A DNA stretch of 64,000 nucleotides, from NCBI RefSeq assembly GCF_003814875.1, contig NZ_RKQF01000001.1, positions 2,108,001 through 2,172,000 of the forward strand. The letters are read 5' to 3'. This document shows, one piece after another, positions 1 to 8,893 of this stretch; position 1 is the first letter of the stretch, and each line of letters opens with the position of its first letter. A program made the translations under genes and the position numbers. The notes beneath the pieces are model-generated. The model had not been told where the DNA came from and ran no database searches. It saw only the letters and a program-made list of their open reading frames with translations. This DNA is from Streptomyces sp. Ag109_O5-1 (GTDB lineage: Bacteria > Actinomycetota > Actinomycetes > Streptomycetales > Streptomycetaceae).

Positions 1-748
1 CCACCAGGTCGGGCGCGGCGCCGAGTTGCCCGGCGATGACGGCCGCCCAGTCGGCGCGGGAGATCCGGTCCGGGCCGCCGAGATGGAGCAGCCGGGGTAC
101 CGAGTCCGCCGAGACGAGCGCGGTGGTCGCCGCGACCACGTCGTCGATGAGCACGGGGGTGGTCCACTGGTCGAAGGGGACGGTCACGGGCTGGTCGGCC
201 CGGAGGCGGTGCACGCAGGCGGCGAAGAAGTTGAGCCACTTCGGGGTGTCCGCGGGCTCCCATCCGTAGATCAGGCTGACGCGCAGCAGGGTCACGTCCG
301 GCAGGTCGGCCAGGATCCGTTCGGCGGCCAGCTTCGCGCGCCCGTAGGCGTTGGCGGGGCGGGTCGGATCGGACTCGTCGGGTGCCTCGGCCTCGCCGTC
401 GAAAACGTTGTCGGTGGAGATGAAGACGACGCGCCGGTCCCCTGCCGCCCGCACCACCTGCCGGGCGGCCTCGGCGTGGCCGTGCATCGCCTCCTCGGGG
501 TGCTCCACGCACCAGGTCACGTCCGAGGGGCCATGCACGAGGACCACGGCGTCCGCGCCCGTGGCGTCCAGCGCGCGGCCGAAGGCCCCGTCCTCGGTGA
601 TGTCGAGCCGGATCCAGTCCGGAGCGGTGTCGCCGCCCTCGGGTCCGGGAGGCGTCCGCGAGGCGAGGACCGCCGCGTCGCCCGACCGGGTGAGGTGACG
701 GGCCAGCGCGCGGCCCACGAATCCACTGCCGACGACGAGCGTCCTCAT
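1..748 (-). CDS. RmlD-like NAD(P)-dependent reductase/epimerase (SDR), 3' end beyond the window
   Basis: Extended short-chain dehydrogenase similar to dTDP-4-dehydrorhamnose reductase. It opens with an N-terminal Rossmann motif (VVGSGFVGRAL, residues ~5-15), has STDNVFDG near residue 125 where RmlD proteins carry STDYVFDG, and has the catalytic tyrosine/lysine pair as YGRAK. The frame is open to the left edge, so about 250 residues are seen and the C-terminus is missing. The ATG at 748 overlaps the stop of the ROK kinase (ATGA), which puts it last in the visible C7-cyclitol operon. In that setting it could reduce a cyclitol or nucleotide-activated cyclitol ketone; a deoxysugar reductase is the alternative. 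Family call is firm, substrate is inferred. Confidence 0.85.
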   Translation of the reverse strand, partial: MRTLVVGSGFVGRALARHLTRSGDAAVLASRTPPGPEGGDTAPDWIRLDITEDGAFGRALDATGADAVVLVHGPSDVTWCVEHPEEAMHGHAEAARQVVRAAGDRRVVFISTDNVFDGEAEAPDESDPTRPANAYGRAKLAAERILADLPDVTLLRVSLIYGWEPADTPKWLNFFAACVHRLRADQPVTVPFDQWTTPVLIDDVVAATTALVSADSVPRLLHLGGPDRISRADWAAVIAGQLGAAPDLV

Positions 749-1809
749 GCGTCGCCTCCGGTACCCGCGGTCAGGAGCGGCGTGCGCGCCAGCATGCGTG
801 CCATCCCGATGAGGCAGTGGTCGTCGTCCGCCGCGCCCAGTGCGAGCATGCCGCGTATCTCCCGGTCGGTGAGTCCGAAACAGCCCAGCCTCGTCAGTTC
901 GTCGCCGAGCAGAGTGATGAACCGGTGCCCCACCGCCACGGCGAAGCCGCCGATGAACAGGTAGCGCCGTACCCCGATCGCCGTGAAGATGCAGTTGACC
1001 GCCTGGGCGAGGGGGACGAGGCAGGTGCGCAGCACCTGTGTGGCGAAGGCGTCGTCCGCGCGGACGGCACGGGCCAGGGCCTCGTTCGTGATGCCCGCCG
1101 GATCGCCGGCCGAGGGCCCGGCGAGTGCGGAACAGCCGAATCCCGCCGGGTCGGCCACCGCGGCCCGGCGGGCGGCGAGCAGCACGCCGCGACCGGACAC
1201 CATCCCGCCGAGGTGCCCTCGGCCACCGCATTCGCAGGGCAGGGCGTCCTCCCGGGGGTCGACGCGCCAGTGCCCGATCTCGCCGCCGTGCCCGGAGTCC
1301 GAGATCAGCACCTCCCCGTTGCGGAACACCTTGTGCCCGATTCCCGAACTGACCGTGATCAGGCAGAAGGGCTCCGGCTCGGCGGCCGCGTAGCGCCAGG
1401 CGGCGGCGGTGAGGTCATTGGCCACGACGACCGGCACGCTCAGCCGCCGGGTCAGGATGTCCGCGATGGGCAGCGGGGCCGCGGCTCCGCCCCACAGCGT
1501 GGGCCCGGCCAGCACGGTGCCGCCCTTCGTCATCGGCCCGGCGAACGAGACGCCCACCGCGCTCGCCTCCGCTCCTTCGGGGGAGCCGAGGTAGTCCTCC
1601 AGTTCCCGGGTGAGCTGTCCCACCACCCGGTCCTGCAACGTCTGGGCGGGTAACTCCCGGTAGCGGTCCAGTCCTTCGGTCGCCACACGGCGGACCGACT
1701 CGGCCGATCCCGCCCCTTCGGCGATGCGGCCGATCCGCAGCGTCGTACCACCCAGATCGGCGACGACGTACGCGCGCCGGACACCGGCCGCCCCGGACAC
1801 CGCGGTCAT
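745..1809 (-). CDS. ROK-family sugar/cyclitol kinase (ValC/AcbM-like)
   Basis: A 354-residue ROK kinase/glucokinase homologue. The N-terminal phosphate-binding loop is [13 protein letters not shown] (~residues 18-30), followed by [12 protein letters not shown] with the likely catalytic Asp. [11 protein letters not shown] precedes the ROK zinc motif, seen here as [12 protein letters not shown]. The start codon overlaps the stop of the nucleotidyltransferase gene (ATGA), and the gene ends overlapping the reductase start, so it is translationally coupled on both sides. In the acarbose and validamycin pathways ROK-type kinases (AcbM, ValC) phosphorylate the C7 cyclitol. Next to a valiolone synthase that is the most economical role; an ordinary glucokinase is the alternative. 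Confidence 0.85.
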   Translation of the reverse strand: MTAVSGAAGVRRAYVVADLGGTTLRIGRIAEGAGSAESVRRVATEGLDRYRELPAQTLQDRVVGQLTRELEDYLGSPEGAEASAVGVSFAGPMTKGGTVLAGPTLWGGAAAPLPIADILTRRLSVPVVVANDLTAAAWRYAAAEPEPFCLITVSSGIGHKVFRNGEVLISDSGHGGEIGHWRVDPREDALPCECGGRGHLGGMVSGRGVLLAARRAAVADPAGFGCSALAGPSAGDPAGITNEALARAVRADDAFATQVLRTCLVPLAQAVNCIFTAIGVRRYLFIGGFAVAVGHRFITLLGDELTRLGCFGLTDREIRGMLALGAADDDHCLIGMARMLARTPLLTAGTGGDA

Positions 1810-2924
1810 GAGGCGACACCTCCGAGTGCCGGATCCGGGTCGCACTGCTGCACGGTCCCGTCCTCCAGGACGATGGCCCCCTCCAGTCGGGCGCCCTCGG
1901 GGACCATCGTCCCGGGCAGCAGCACGCAGTCCCGCACGCTCGCCCCGGCCCCGACCGTGACGCCGGGATACACGACGCTCCGCTCCACGAGGCCGGCGTT
2001 GACCAGGTCGACGGGGACGATGCTGAAGCGGATGGCTCCCCCGTCCGCGACGTACCGCCGTGTCACCGCCGGACGAACGGTGAGCGGCAGCTCGGCGAGG
2101 GCCATGGTCGGATGCTCGCCCAGCAGGCCGCGATGGGCTCGGTGGTAGCGGTCGACGGTGCCGATGTCCTCCCAGTAGCCGGTGACCTCGTAGCCCCGGA
2201 TCCGCTCTCCGGCGGCCAGCATCGCCGGGATGACGTCACGGCTGATGTCGTGCTGCCAGTCCGTGCCGTCCAGCTGCTCGAGGTAACGGCGCAGCGTGCG
2301 CGCGTCGAACACGCAGAAGGCGGCGAACACCAGGTCGCTGGTCGGCTCCGGCGGCTTCTCGACGAATCCGGTGAGGTTCCCGGCGGCGTCGAAGTCCACC
2401 ATCCCGAACAGGTGCACGTAGCGGCGCTCGATGCGCTGGTACGACACGGTCAGCGCGGCCCGGTCGGCGCGGTGCCGGCGGAGCATGTCGCCGTAGTCGA
2501 ACCGGTAGACGTGGTCGGCGTGCAGCACCAGCACCTCGGACGGGTCCTCGCCGAAGACGTGGTCGGCCTTCCTGATCAGCGCGTCGGCCGTGCCGCGCTC
2601 GCTCGGCCAGGTGCGGTCGGGCAGCGCTTCGGGTACCCCCGCCGGGGTCTGCCGGTAGACCTCGTCGTACGGCCCGAAGTGCACCCGGAAGTCCCGCGGG
2701 CTGCCGTTCCACACCGTGTGCAGGTCGTCCATGAGGTGCCGCTCCTCGTACTGCGACAGCAGCAGCGTCTCCCGGAAACCGGAGCGGCGGAGGTTGGCGA
2801 GACTGAAGTCGATCAGGCGGCTGGTGCCGCCGAAGGGGACCAGCGGCTTCAGCCGGCCGCGGCCGAGAGGACCCATGCGGCGGCCTTCACCGCCGGCCAG
2901 CAGAACCGCGCGGACGCCGTCCAT
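1806..2924 (-). CDS. GlgC-like sugar-1-phosphate nucleotidyltransferase (ValB-like)
   Basis: A 372-residue nucleotidyltransferase with the pyrophosphorylase signature at the N-terminus ([14 protein letters not shown]...[10 protein letters not shown]). [13 protein letters not shown] is the metal-binding region, VEKPPEP and [17 protein letters not shown] follow, and a C-terminal left-handed beta-helix region contains [20 protein letters not shown]. It resembles ADP-glucose pyrophosphorylase GlgC. ValB of the validamycin pathway is a GlgC-like enzyme that activates valienol-1-phosphate, so a cyclitol-phosphate nucleotidyltransferase is likely here. The ATG at 2924 follows the stop of the cyclase gene by one base, with GAGGAG about 6 nt upstream. 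Earlier in-frame starts would lie inside the cyclase gene and are rejected. A genuine glycogen GlgC is less likely in this operon. Confidence 0.85.
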   Translation of the reverse strand: MDGVRAVLLAGGEGRRMGPLGRGRLKPLVPFGGTSRLIDFSLANLRRSGFRETLLLSQYEERHLMDDLHTVWNGSPRDFRVHFGPYDEVYRQTPAGVPEALPDRTWPSERGTADALIRKADHVFGEDPSEVLVLHADHVYRFDYGDMLRRHRADRAALTVSYQRIERRYVHLFGMVDFDAAGNLTGFVEKPPEPTSDLVFAAFCVFDARTLRRYLEQLDGTDWQHDISRDVIPAMLAAGERIRGYEVTGYWEDIGTVDRYHRAHRGLLGEHPTMALAELPLTVRPAVTRRYVADGGAIRFSIVPVDLVNAGLVERSVVYPGVTVGAGASVRDCVLLPGTMVPEGARLEGAIVLEDGTVQQCDPDPALGGVAS

Positions 2925-2925
2925 G

Positions 2926-4176
2926 TCAGGCTCCTCGGTTTCCGGAGGCCATGGCCAGCGCATCGGCGCCCCCGCTGAGGTCGAGCAGCATTGCCAGCGC
3001 CTCGTCCAGCTCCGTACGGCTGACGTCATCGACGAAGCGGGCGTGGCCGATCCCGTCGGGCAGCGGGAGCAGTTGCTTGCCGTCGCGGTGCTTGACGGTG
3101 TCGGCGAGCCCCCGCGCCATGAGTTCCGGCGTGCAGACGGGGTGCCAGGTCGGCAGGATCAGGCTGTTCATGACGCGCACGATCCGCTCCAGGTCGCTAC
3201 GGTCGAGCAGGCCCCGCTGGTGGGCGATGACGGCACTGAACGCCATGTCGATGCAGACGGCCTCGCCGTGCAGCAACTCCGGCAGCGCCGCCATCTCGAT
3301 CGCTGGCGAGAAGGAGTGCCCGAAGTCGACCAGCCTGCGTAACTCGTGCTCCCAGAGATTGGGCTGGAGTTCTTCGAGCATGCTGTGGATCGCCCGGCCC
3401 ACCACGTCCTCCGCGCCCCGTCCGCCGTCGGCGGAGCCGGCGGACTGCATGCGCTCGTCGACGAGGCGCGGGCCGTGCGCCGCGAGCTGCTCGAACAGCA
3501 CCAGGTCCTTGACCATGGCCATCTTCAGGATCTCGGCGAGCCCGTTGCTCAGGTGCCGGGGGCCCAGGGTGGCCAGGAACTCCCGGTCGACCAGAGTGAC
3601 GGCGGAGGGGTGGTACGTCCCCAGGCGGTTCTTGTGCTGGCGGAAGTTGACCCCGGTCTTGGCACCGATACCGGCGTCGACCATGCCGATGAGGGTGGTG
3701 GGCACCCGCGCGTAGGGAGTCGAGCGACGGTACAGGCTCGCGGCCAGTCCGACCAGGTCGGTCAGGACGCCGCCGCCGATGGCGATGACCGGCTCGCGCC
3801 GACGGGATATCCCGAAGGAGTCCATCGCGTCGACGATCTCGAAGACCGTTTCCATGCTCTTCACGGACTCGTGCGCGTCGACGACGTGTACCTCGTGCTC
3901 GACTCCCTGGTGAGCGAAGTACGCACCGATCCGCGCGCCGTACAGCGCGTGCACGGTGGCATCGACCACCAAGAGGCGGCGTCCGGGTCGTGCCTCCTCG
4001 GTGACGCCCGCCGTGGCCAGGGCCGGGTTCGACGGGTCGAGCAGCCCCGGGCTCACCATGACTTCGTAGGTCACGGCCTTGCTCGTGCTGACCTGCCAGG
4101 TGTGGTGCGGCGGCTCCGCAGTGCTGTGGAGGCGGGGGCGTACCGTCTGAGGCGTCGAATTGGGCTGGACTGTCAT
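2926..4176 (-). CDS. 2-epi-5-epi-valiolone synthase-like sugar phosphate cyclase (AcbC/ValA family)
   Basis: A 416-residue member of the dehydroquinate synthase superfamily, which cyclises sedoheptulose 7-phosphate to 2-epi-5-epi-valiolone using NAD+ and a divalent metal. Visible signatures are the NAD-binding [19 protein letters not shown], then [46 protein letters not shown], and a metal-site block [12 protein letters not shown]. The last motif is typical of EEVS enzymes (FGHxFSP) rather than dehydroquinate synthases (NFGHTFGHA). ATG 4176 is chosen because the family N-terminus fits there; the frame continues upstream without recognisable protein. This is the pathway-defining gene of the left-edge cluster and suggests a C7N-aminocyclitol or related pseudosugar product. 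The close 2-epi-valiolone synthase class cannot be excluded by eye. Confidence 0.9.
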   Translation of the reverse strand: MTVQPNSTPQTVRPRLHSTAEPPHHTWQVSTSKAVTYEVMVSPGLLDPSNPALATAGVTEEARPGRRLLVVDATVHALYGARIGAYFAHQGVEHEVHVVDAHESVKSMETVFEIVDAMDSFGISRRREPVIAIGGGVLTDLVGLAASLYRRSTPYARVPTTLIGMVDAGIGAKTGVNFRQHKNRLGTYHPSAVTLVDREFLATLGPRHLSNGLAEILKMAMVKDLVLFEQLAAHGPRLVDERMQSAGSADGGRGAEDVVGRAIHSMLEELQPNLWEHELRRLVDFGHSFSPAIEMAALPELLHGEAVCIDMAFSAVIAHQRGLLDRSDLERIVRVMNSLILPTWHPVCTPELMARGLADTVKHRDGKQLLPLPDGIGHARFVDDVSRTELDEALAMLLDLSGGADALAMASGNRGA

Positions 4177-4322
4177 GTCGTCAAGCCTTTCCTCGCACCA
4201 GGACATGGCGATGCCGGTCCTGGTACCGGTGGGTTGGCCCGGCCCGCACCGCTCCACGGCGAACGGTGGCCGGCAGGGCCCGTGGCGAACTCGTTGACGC
4301 GTCCGGCGAAGCCGGTGAGGAG

Positions 4323-4694
4323 CTACCCGGCGTCGGTGTCCGCGGAAGGCGACCGGACCGCGCGCCTTCCGACGGGACGCCACCAGGACAGGGTGACGCT
4401 GTCGATGTCGAGGCACGTCGGCGTGGCCATCGACTTCCGCGCGTGCTGGAATGCCGTCATGGTGGCCCCGATGTCATCCGACGTGATGCTGAATACCGCG
4501 AGATGACTTCCGTCACCGAGAAACTGCGAACCCTCGCTGCCGATAAGGGCGAATCTCTGGGCGGTGACGAAGTCGGGGACCTGTAGCACCTCATCTAGGT
4601 GGAAATCGTCGTACCAACGATGGTATTCGGCCTCACTGCCCGGCTTGGGCCGGGTATAGACGGCCAGAAGATAGCTTGCCAATGTGCCTTCCAC
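4323..4694 (-). CDS. Small dimeric alpha-beta barrel protein, possible cyclitol epimerase (AcbO-like?)
   Basis: A 123-residue protein with the pattern of dimeric ferredoxin-like (EthD/ABM-type) barrels: LLAVYTRPKPGSEAEYHRWY, FHLDEVLQVPDFVTAQRF and SHLAVFSITSD. No signal peptide or membrane segment. It uses a GTG start at 4694 with a weak GGAAA upstream, and lies 146 bp before the valiolone synthase on the same strand, probably as the first gene of the transcript. C7-cyclitol clusters need a C2 epimerase after the cyclase, acting on valiolone or its 7-phosphate, and the small first gene is the obvious candidate. I cannot confirm identity with AcbO from memory, so the epimerase role is an inference from position. 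Its C-terminal ~20 residues look unstructured. Confidence 0.65.
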   Translation of the reverse strand: MEGTLASYLLAVYTRPKPGSEAEYHRWYDDFHLDEVLQVPDFVTAQRFALIGSEGSQFLGDGSHLAVFSITSDDIGATMTAFQHARKSMATPTCLDIDSVTLSWWRPVGRRAVRSPSADTDAG

Positions 4695-5092
4695 GGGATT
4701 TCCGGTAGTTCATTGCCCTCTACAATGAGTGGCGGACAATGCGTCAGCCGTGGGCCTTTCGCATTCCGGACGGCGGGTGTAACCGATGACGCTTGGATCT
4801 TTGACCCTGAATGATTCAAGACGGTACGAGAGCAGTCAGTCAAGGGACGGGGTGATACGTTTCAGTCAGACGATCGGGTCACACCAGTAACAGACGTCGC
4901 TCATCACCGCCGCGTACACCAACTCTGTGGGACGAAAGGCATGGCCGGCTCTCCGGGAGAATGGCCGACATGTTCCCTCCCGATGTCGGAGAGGCCGGAG
5001 TATGGCGCCGCTTTCCTGGGCGAAGCCGAGGTGGGCGCGCAGCGGTGTGAGTACTGTGGCCGCATTGCGGGTTAACGACGGAAGGACAAGGG
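4695..5092. promoter_or_regulatory. Divergent intergenic region between cyclitol operon and Nudix gene
   Basis: About 400 bp separate the leftward cyclitol operon from the rightward Nudix gene, and the part at 4690-4880 is noticeably less GC-rich than the flanking genes. Promoters for both directions should lie here. No palindromic operator or riboswitch could be picked out with confidence. Confidence 0.4.
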
Positions 5093-5707
5093 ATGCGACG
5101 GGCCGATGCGCGCCGTTTACGGCCCGAGCCGGAAGGGCGGGATGCCGGGGCACCGGAGCGGGTGGGCTCCAGAATGGCCTACCGGAATCCCTGGATGACG
5201 GTCCGTGAGGATGTGCTGCGCCGCCCGGACGGCTCCGACGGCATCTACGGAGTGGTGGACAAGCCAGACTTCGTCCTCGTCCTCCCGCTCGAACTGGACG
5301 GCTTTTATATCGTGGAGCAGTACCGGTATCCGGTGGGTGGCAGATTCTGGGAGTTCCCCCAGGGATCCCGGACGGAGCAGGACCCCGACCGGCCGGACGA
5401 CGCCGCTGCCCTGGCCCGGGCCGAACTCCGTGAGGAGACCGGTCTGGTGGCTCGCTCGCTGACCTGGCTGGGTCGCTTGCACGTCGCACACGGCTACTCC
5501 TCCCAGGGCTGCAATGTCTTCCTCGCCGAGGACCTCACGCAGCGCTCCCCCGAGCGGGAGGCCACCGAGGCCGACATGATCCAACGCTGGGTGAGCGGGG
5601 CGGAGCTGGACGAGATGATCGCGGTAGGCGATTTCGTCGACGGGCCGTCGCTGGCCGCTCTGACCCTCCTGCGACGACACCTGGGGGGCACAGGGCACGG
5701 ACGGTGA
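5093..5707 (+). CDS. Nudix hydrolase, ADP-ribose/sugar-nucleotide pyrophosphatase type
   Basis: A 204-residue protein with a Nudix box centred on ARAELREETGLV, which supplies the REuxEExGu core; the glycine half (PQGSRTEQ) is separated by a short acidic insertion. The preceding VLVLPLELDGFYIVEQYRYPVGGRFWEFPQG is typical of ADP-ribose/ADP-sugar hydrolases. ATG 5093 has a good GGAAGGA five bases upstream. The gene ends overlapping the GTG of the MFS remnant (GTGA). It faces away from the cyclitol operon and may be unrelated to it, although a nucleotide-sugar hydrolase beside a nucleotidyl-cyclitol pathway could serve housekeeping of activated intermediates; that link is speculative. Confidence 0.85.
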   Translation: MRRADARRLRPEPEGRDAGAPERVGSRMAYRNPWMTVREDVLRRPDGSDGIYGVVDKPDFVLVLPLELDGFYIVEQYRYPVGGRFWEFPQGSRTEQDPDRPDDAAALARAELREETGLVARSLTWLGRLHVAHGYSSQGCNVFLAEDLTQRSPEREATEADMIQRWVSGAELDEMIAVGDFVDGPSLAALTLLRRHLGGTGHGR

Positions 5708-6123
5708 CCGCACGGGCCTCCAGGCCCGGGGCCGCCCCCGGGCTGCGCCGGTTCACCGCCGCGTACACCGGCGTGCTGACCGCGCCGGGAGCGCCGCCTC
5801 TGGTCTTCTGGTCCCTCGTCGGACGGTTCGCGTTCGCCGGCTCCAACCTGGCCCTGCTGACCTATGTCGCGGCGGTCAGGCGTTCGTTCGTCGCCGGTGT
5901 CCTGGTGGCCGTGAGCCTGGCCGGTACCGCGGTCGCCGGGCTGGCACAGGGACGGCTCATCGACCGGTTCGGCCCAAGGCGCCCGCTCAACGCGGCCGGA
6001 CAGGCACGGAGCGGGCCGCTGACGGTGCGGTACGGCTACCGCACGGCGTTCCTGGCCTGCACGGGTGTCCTGCTGCTCTGCGCCGCCGTGACGGCCGGCC
6101 GCCGATGGAGCAAGGCCGGATGA
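5704..6123 (+). pseudogene. MFS transporter with internal in-frame deletion
   Basis: A 139-codon frame joins an MFS N-terminus to an MFS C-terminus. Residues 15-90 carry the first two membrane helices and the loop motif GRLIDRFGPRRP. Residues ~100-139 (YGYRTAFLACTGVLLLCAAV) look like helix 12 with a short basic tail. Normal MFS proteins have about 400 residues and 12 helices, so around 250 residues are missing between them. The junction is near 5990-6020. Translation is coupled to the Nudix gene by a GTGA overlap. A functional three-helix protein is unlikely, so I call it a decayed transporter. Confidence 0.8.
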
Positions 6124-6267
6124 GCGGGCGGTGGCCATCGGCCGGGACCGGCTTCGACCTGTCAGGTGGTCCGCGAGCTCCGGGAGGCGTCCCGGACGGC
6201 ACTGTACATGCCTCGCCGAGGCCGTCTCAGGGCTGCCGCGGTCGGGGCTGCCTGGCGGTCAAGCTTC

Positions 6268-6291
6268 GGGCACCCCATGTGAGAGGTGCCC
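6268..6291. terminator. Hairpin downstream of MFS remnant
   Basis: GGGCACC at 6268-6274 pairs with GGTGCCC at 6285-6291 across a 10-nt loop. It lies between the rightward MFS remnant and the leftward LacI remnant, where a bidirectional terminator would be expected. There is no U-tract, as is common in actinomycetes. Confidence 0.45.
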
Positions 6292-6320
6292 CCGGAGCTC
6301 AGTGCAGGTCCGGGAGGGAG

Positions 6321-6718
6321 TCAGGCCGACTTGCGCATGACGAGACGCGTAGGCGTGACCACGGACGACCCGGTGCGGCCGCCGTCTGCCAGGAGCGGTG
6401 CGTCCGACGTCCGGTCGAACAGCAGTCGGGCCATCAACCGTCCCATCCCCTCGATGTCCTGGTGCACCGTCGTGTGCGCCGGATCAGCCGCCTCGGCGAT
6501 GGGCGTCAGGTCGCGGAAACCGACGACGGCCACGTCGTCCGGTACGCGGCGCCCCCGCTCCCGGAGCACCCGCAGGGCACCGGGGGCCATCGTCCGAGGC
6601 GACGAACACCGCGTCCAGATCGGGGCACCGATCCATGAGGACGGCCACGGCCTCGGCCCCGCCCTGCACGTGAAGTCGCCCTCGGCGATGAGCCGGGGCG
6701 GGAACGCCGGTCCGCGGC
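6321..6718 (-). pseudogene. LacI-family regulator, C-terminal remnant with frameshift
   Basis: The C-terminal ligand-binding half of a LacI/GalR regulator survives in two frames. One frame reads AVAVLMDRCPDLDAVFVASD. The next continues LRVLRERGRRVPDDVAVVGF, then TTVHQDIEGMGRLMARLLFD and ends VMRKSA. The frame changes near 6590. The DNA-binding domain is absent; the remnant abuts an aldo/keto reductase remnant on its upstream side. It is distinct in sequence from the intact LacI regulator at 7437-8492. Confidence 0.75.
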
Positions 6719-6738
6719 CCGCGAGTCTCGGGGCAGCC

Positions 6739-6966
6739 TCAGCGGTCGAGGATGGCGTCGATCTCGCGCAGGTCGTCGGCGGTGAGCGGGCCGCAGTCGA
6801 GCGTGGCGGCGTTCTCCTCGACCTGTGCGACGGTACGGAAGCCGGGGATGGGGACGCTGTGCGGGCTGTGCGCCCAGATCCACGCCAGGGCGCCCTGGAC
6901 CAGGGACCGACCGTCCGAGGTGAGGATGTCCCGGACGGCCTCGCGGCGCTTGAGCCACTCGTCGCC
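6739..6966 (-). pseudogene. Aldo/keto reductase C-terminal fragment
   Basis: The last ~75 residues of an aldo/keto reductase. The frame reads EWLKRREAVRDILTSDG, SLVQGALAWIWA, PIPGFRTVAQVEENA and LTADDLREIDAILDR. It matches the C-terminus of the intact aldo/keto reductase at 36830-37807 almost residue for residue. The N-terminal three quarters, including the catalytic tyrosine region, are missing, and the sequence changes abruptly at about 6966. Confidence 0.8.
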
Positions 6967-7056
6967 GGGGTGACCGTCGCCACCCGCCGCGCGATCACCG
7001 CACTCAACCAGCTCGGCTACACCGTCGCCCTCAACCTGCTGAAAGGCGCCGCCTGA
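6967..7056 (+). pseudogene. Short C-terminal protein fragment, perhaps of a transposase
   Basis: Immediately beyond the aldo/keto reductase break, the opposite strand reads VATRRAITALNQLGYTVALNLLKGAA followed by a stop. It looks like the tail of a DDE-type transposase and would explain the broken reductase, but thirty residues are too few to assign a family. Confidence 0.3.
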
Positions 7057-7436
7057 CCAGCCAGAGCCAGGACACCCGGCGACCACCACGACCACCGGGC
7101 ACTCAGACCTGCCCACACTCGCACTGACCTGCTGCTATTGACGCGCAAGAGCCCGAATTCGCCACTCCAGGCCCGGCGAATTACGTCGAACCCGGGTTGT
7201 TCTGCGGGGTGTGATGCAGGGGCAGGTCACGCAAGCCGGTGGACCGGGCTACACCTGGGGCTGCGCCCGAAGCCCGTGACGGAGTTCGAGTTGGGCGATC
7301 GGCTGGCTGGCAGGGTGCTCATGAAGGTGATCCGCATGCCGCCCTCATCCGTGGTCCTCAACTGGATCCTGGGATGTGGTCGTTCCTTGCGGACGATGAG
7401 CCACATGCCTTTCGGTCAGCCGTCCAGCAGTTGGCG
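7057..7436. other. No convincing gene
   Basis: About 380 bp between the remnants and the cebR-like gene. Open frames here have no recognisable domain, no good ribosome site and atypical residue use. Nothing further can be supported. Confidence 0.5.
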
Positions 7437-8492
7437 CTAGGAAGATGCGCGGGGCACCAGTTCCGTCCGCAGTACCACGTGCCGACGTTCCAATCCCCGG
7501 GAGGCGGCCGGGCGGCGGTCGGCGATCTCCGCGAGGAGGAGAGCGATCATCGCGCGGCCCATCTCATCGATGGGCTGGCGGACGCTGGTGAGCGGCGGTT
7601 CCATGTGGCGGGCGATAGCCGAGTCGTCGTACCCGACCAGCGCGACGTCGTCGGGGATACGCCGGCCCGCCTCGCGCAGCACCTGGCAGGCGGCCGCCGC
7701 CATCACGTCCGACCCGGCGAAGACCGCGTCGAGGCCGGGTTCGCGTTCAAGAAGTCTCGTCATCGCCCGGCGGCCGCCCTCCTCGGTGAAGTGGCCGGGC
7801 TCGACGAGGAGCTCGTCCGCGGTGCGGCCTGCATCGAGCAGGGCTTCGCGATAGCCGTCGAGACGGCGCTGGGCGCCATACACGTCCAGGCGACCGGTGA
7901 TGTGCGCTATCTTCCGGCGGCCGCGGGCGAGCAGGTGCTCGACGGCCGAGCGACCGCCGCCGTAGTTATCGGAGTCCACCGAGGTCAGCGCCTCCGTCGC
8001 CGAACGCGGGCCGCTGATCACGGCCGGGATCCCCAACTGGGTCACCAGGTCGGGCAGCGGGTCGTCGGCGTGCACGGACACCAGCAGCACCCCGTCCACC
8101 AAGTGCGCGGCCAGATACTGGGCGAGCCGACGCCGTTCGCGGTCGCTTCCCGCGAAGATCAGCAGCAACTGCAACTCGGCGTCGGAGAGTTCGGCACCTA
8201 CGCCGCTGAGCATCTCGGAGAAGTACGGCTCCGCGAAGAACCGGGTCTCCGGCTCGGGGACGACCAGGGCGATGGCACCGGCGCGGTTGGCGGCGAGGGC
8301 GCGCGCGGCCGTGTTCGGGACAAAGCCGAGCTCCGCTATCGCGGCCTCGACGGCGGCCCGGGTGCCGTCGCTGACCCGCGGTGACCCGTTGATCACCCGC
8401 GAGACCGTCCCCCGCCCAACCCCAGCCCGGGCGGCGACATCCCTGAGGGTGGGCCGACCACCACTACGCCCCCGCACTCCGTGGCTTGCCAT
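7437..8492 (-). CDS. cebR: LacI-family cellobiose-type repressor (CebR-like)
   Basis: A 351-residue LacI/GalR regulator. The N-terminal helix-turn-helix reads PTLRDVAARAGVGRGTVSRVING with hinge AARALAANRAGAIALVVPEPE. The periplasmic-binding-like domain follows (DGVLLVSVHADDP, HITGRLDVYGAQRRLDGYREAL, LDAVFAGSDVMAAAA, DDVALVGYDDSAIA). ATG 8492 is preceded by a purine-rich GAAGGGCGGAG. It is transcribed away from cebE across a 400-bp region holding the 14-bp palindrome recognised by CebR in Streptomyces. In known systems CebR represses cebEFG-bglC and is released by cello-oligosaccharides. Arrangement and operator make the identification strong. The extra operators elsewhere in the window make it a candidate master regulator of two further gene sets. 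Confidence 0.88.
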   Translation of the reverse strand: MASHGVRGRSGGRPTLRDVAARAGVGRGTVSRVINGSPRVSDGTRAAVEAAIAELGFVPNTAARALAANRAGAIALVVPEPETRFFAEPYFSEMLSGVGAELSDAELQLLLIFAGSDRERRRLAQYLAAHLVDGVLLVSVHADDPLPDLVTQLGIPAVISGPRSATEALTSVDSDNYGGGRSAVEHLLARGRRKIAHITGRLDVYGAQRRLDGYREALLDAGRTADELLVEPGHFTEEGGRRAMTRLLEREPGLDAVFAGSDVMAAAACQVLREAGRRIPDDVALVGYDDSAIARHMEPPLTSVRQPIDEMGRAMIALLLAEIADRRPAASRGLERRHVVLRTELVPRASS

Positions 8493-8893
8493 GGGCTCCG
8501 CCCTTCTCACCGACGTTCCTGTGCCGACCTGGAATTTAACAGTGCGGAGTATCGGGGTGGCCCGGCTCTCGGGGCCGCCGCCCCGGGCCCGAACGGCCTC
8601 GTCTGCGGATGCAGGCACGTCGAAATCACCGAAGTGGCGCCCTCCGCGCGTTCCGGTCACCAACTCCGGTCAGCTAACAGCCGGATAACTGAACACACCC
8701 CTCCGCGCCCGCACCCTTGACACCCCGTCTCGAACCGACGAACCTTCAACACATCACCGGTGGGAGCGCTCCCACAGTACCTGACACATACACATCCCGC
8801 ACGTTCCCCGCCCGAGCCGCAGCGAGAAACAGACGGACACAGCAGTGCAGTTGGCCGAGGGTCGGCACGTCAGGGCGCAACAGGAGGACGTAA
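8493..8893. promoter_or_regulatory. cebR-cebE divergent promoter region
   Basis: Divergent promoter region of about 400 bp. It includes the operator at 8761-8774 and the cebE ribosome site AGGAGG at 8882-8887. No other gene is evident. Confidence 0.7.
8761..8774. promoter_or_regulatory. CebR operator (TGGGAGCGCTCCCA) upstream of cebE
   Basis: A perfect 14-bp palindrome identical to the published CebR box consensus. It is 120 bp upstream of the cebE start codon and 269 bp from cebR. Expected to bind the adjacent LacI-type regulator and repress sugar-transport genes without cello-oligosaccharide. Confidence 0.88.

Noticed and set aside
26..964. Plus-strand frame opposite the reductase and kinase genes
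   Set aside because: Gly/Arg-rich antisense shadow; the minus strand carries clear RmlD and ROK motifs over the same bases.
7138..7440. Rightward 100-codon frame before the cebR-like gene
   Set aside because: No ribosome site, no domain and atypical composition; treated as non-coding.
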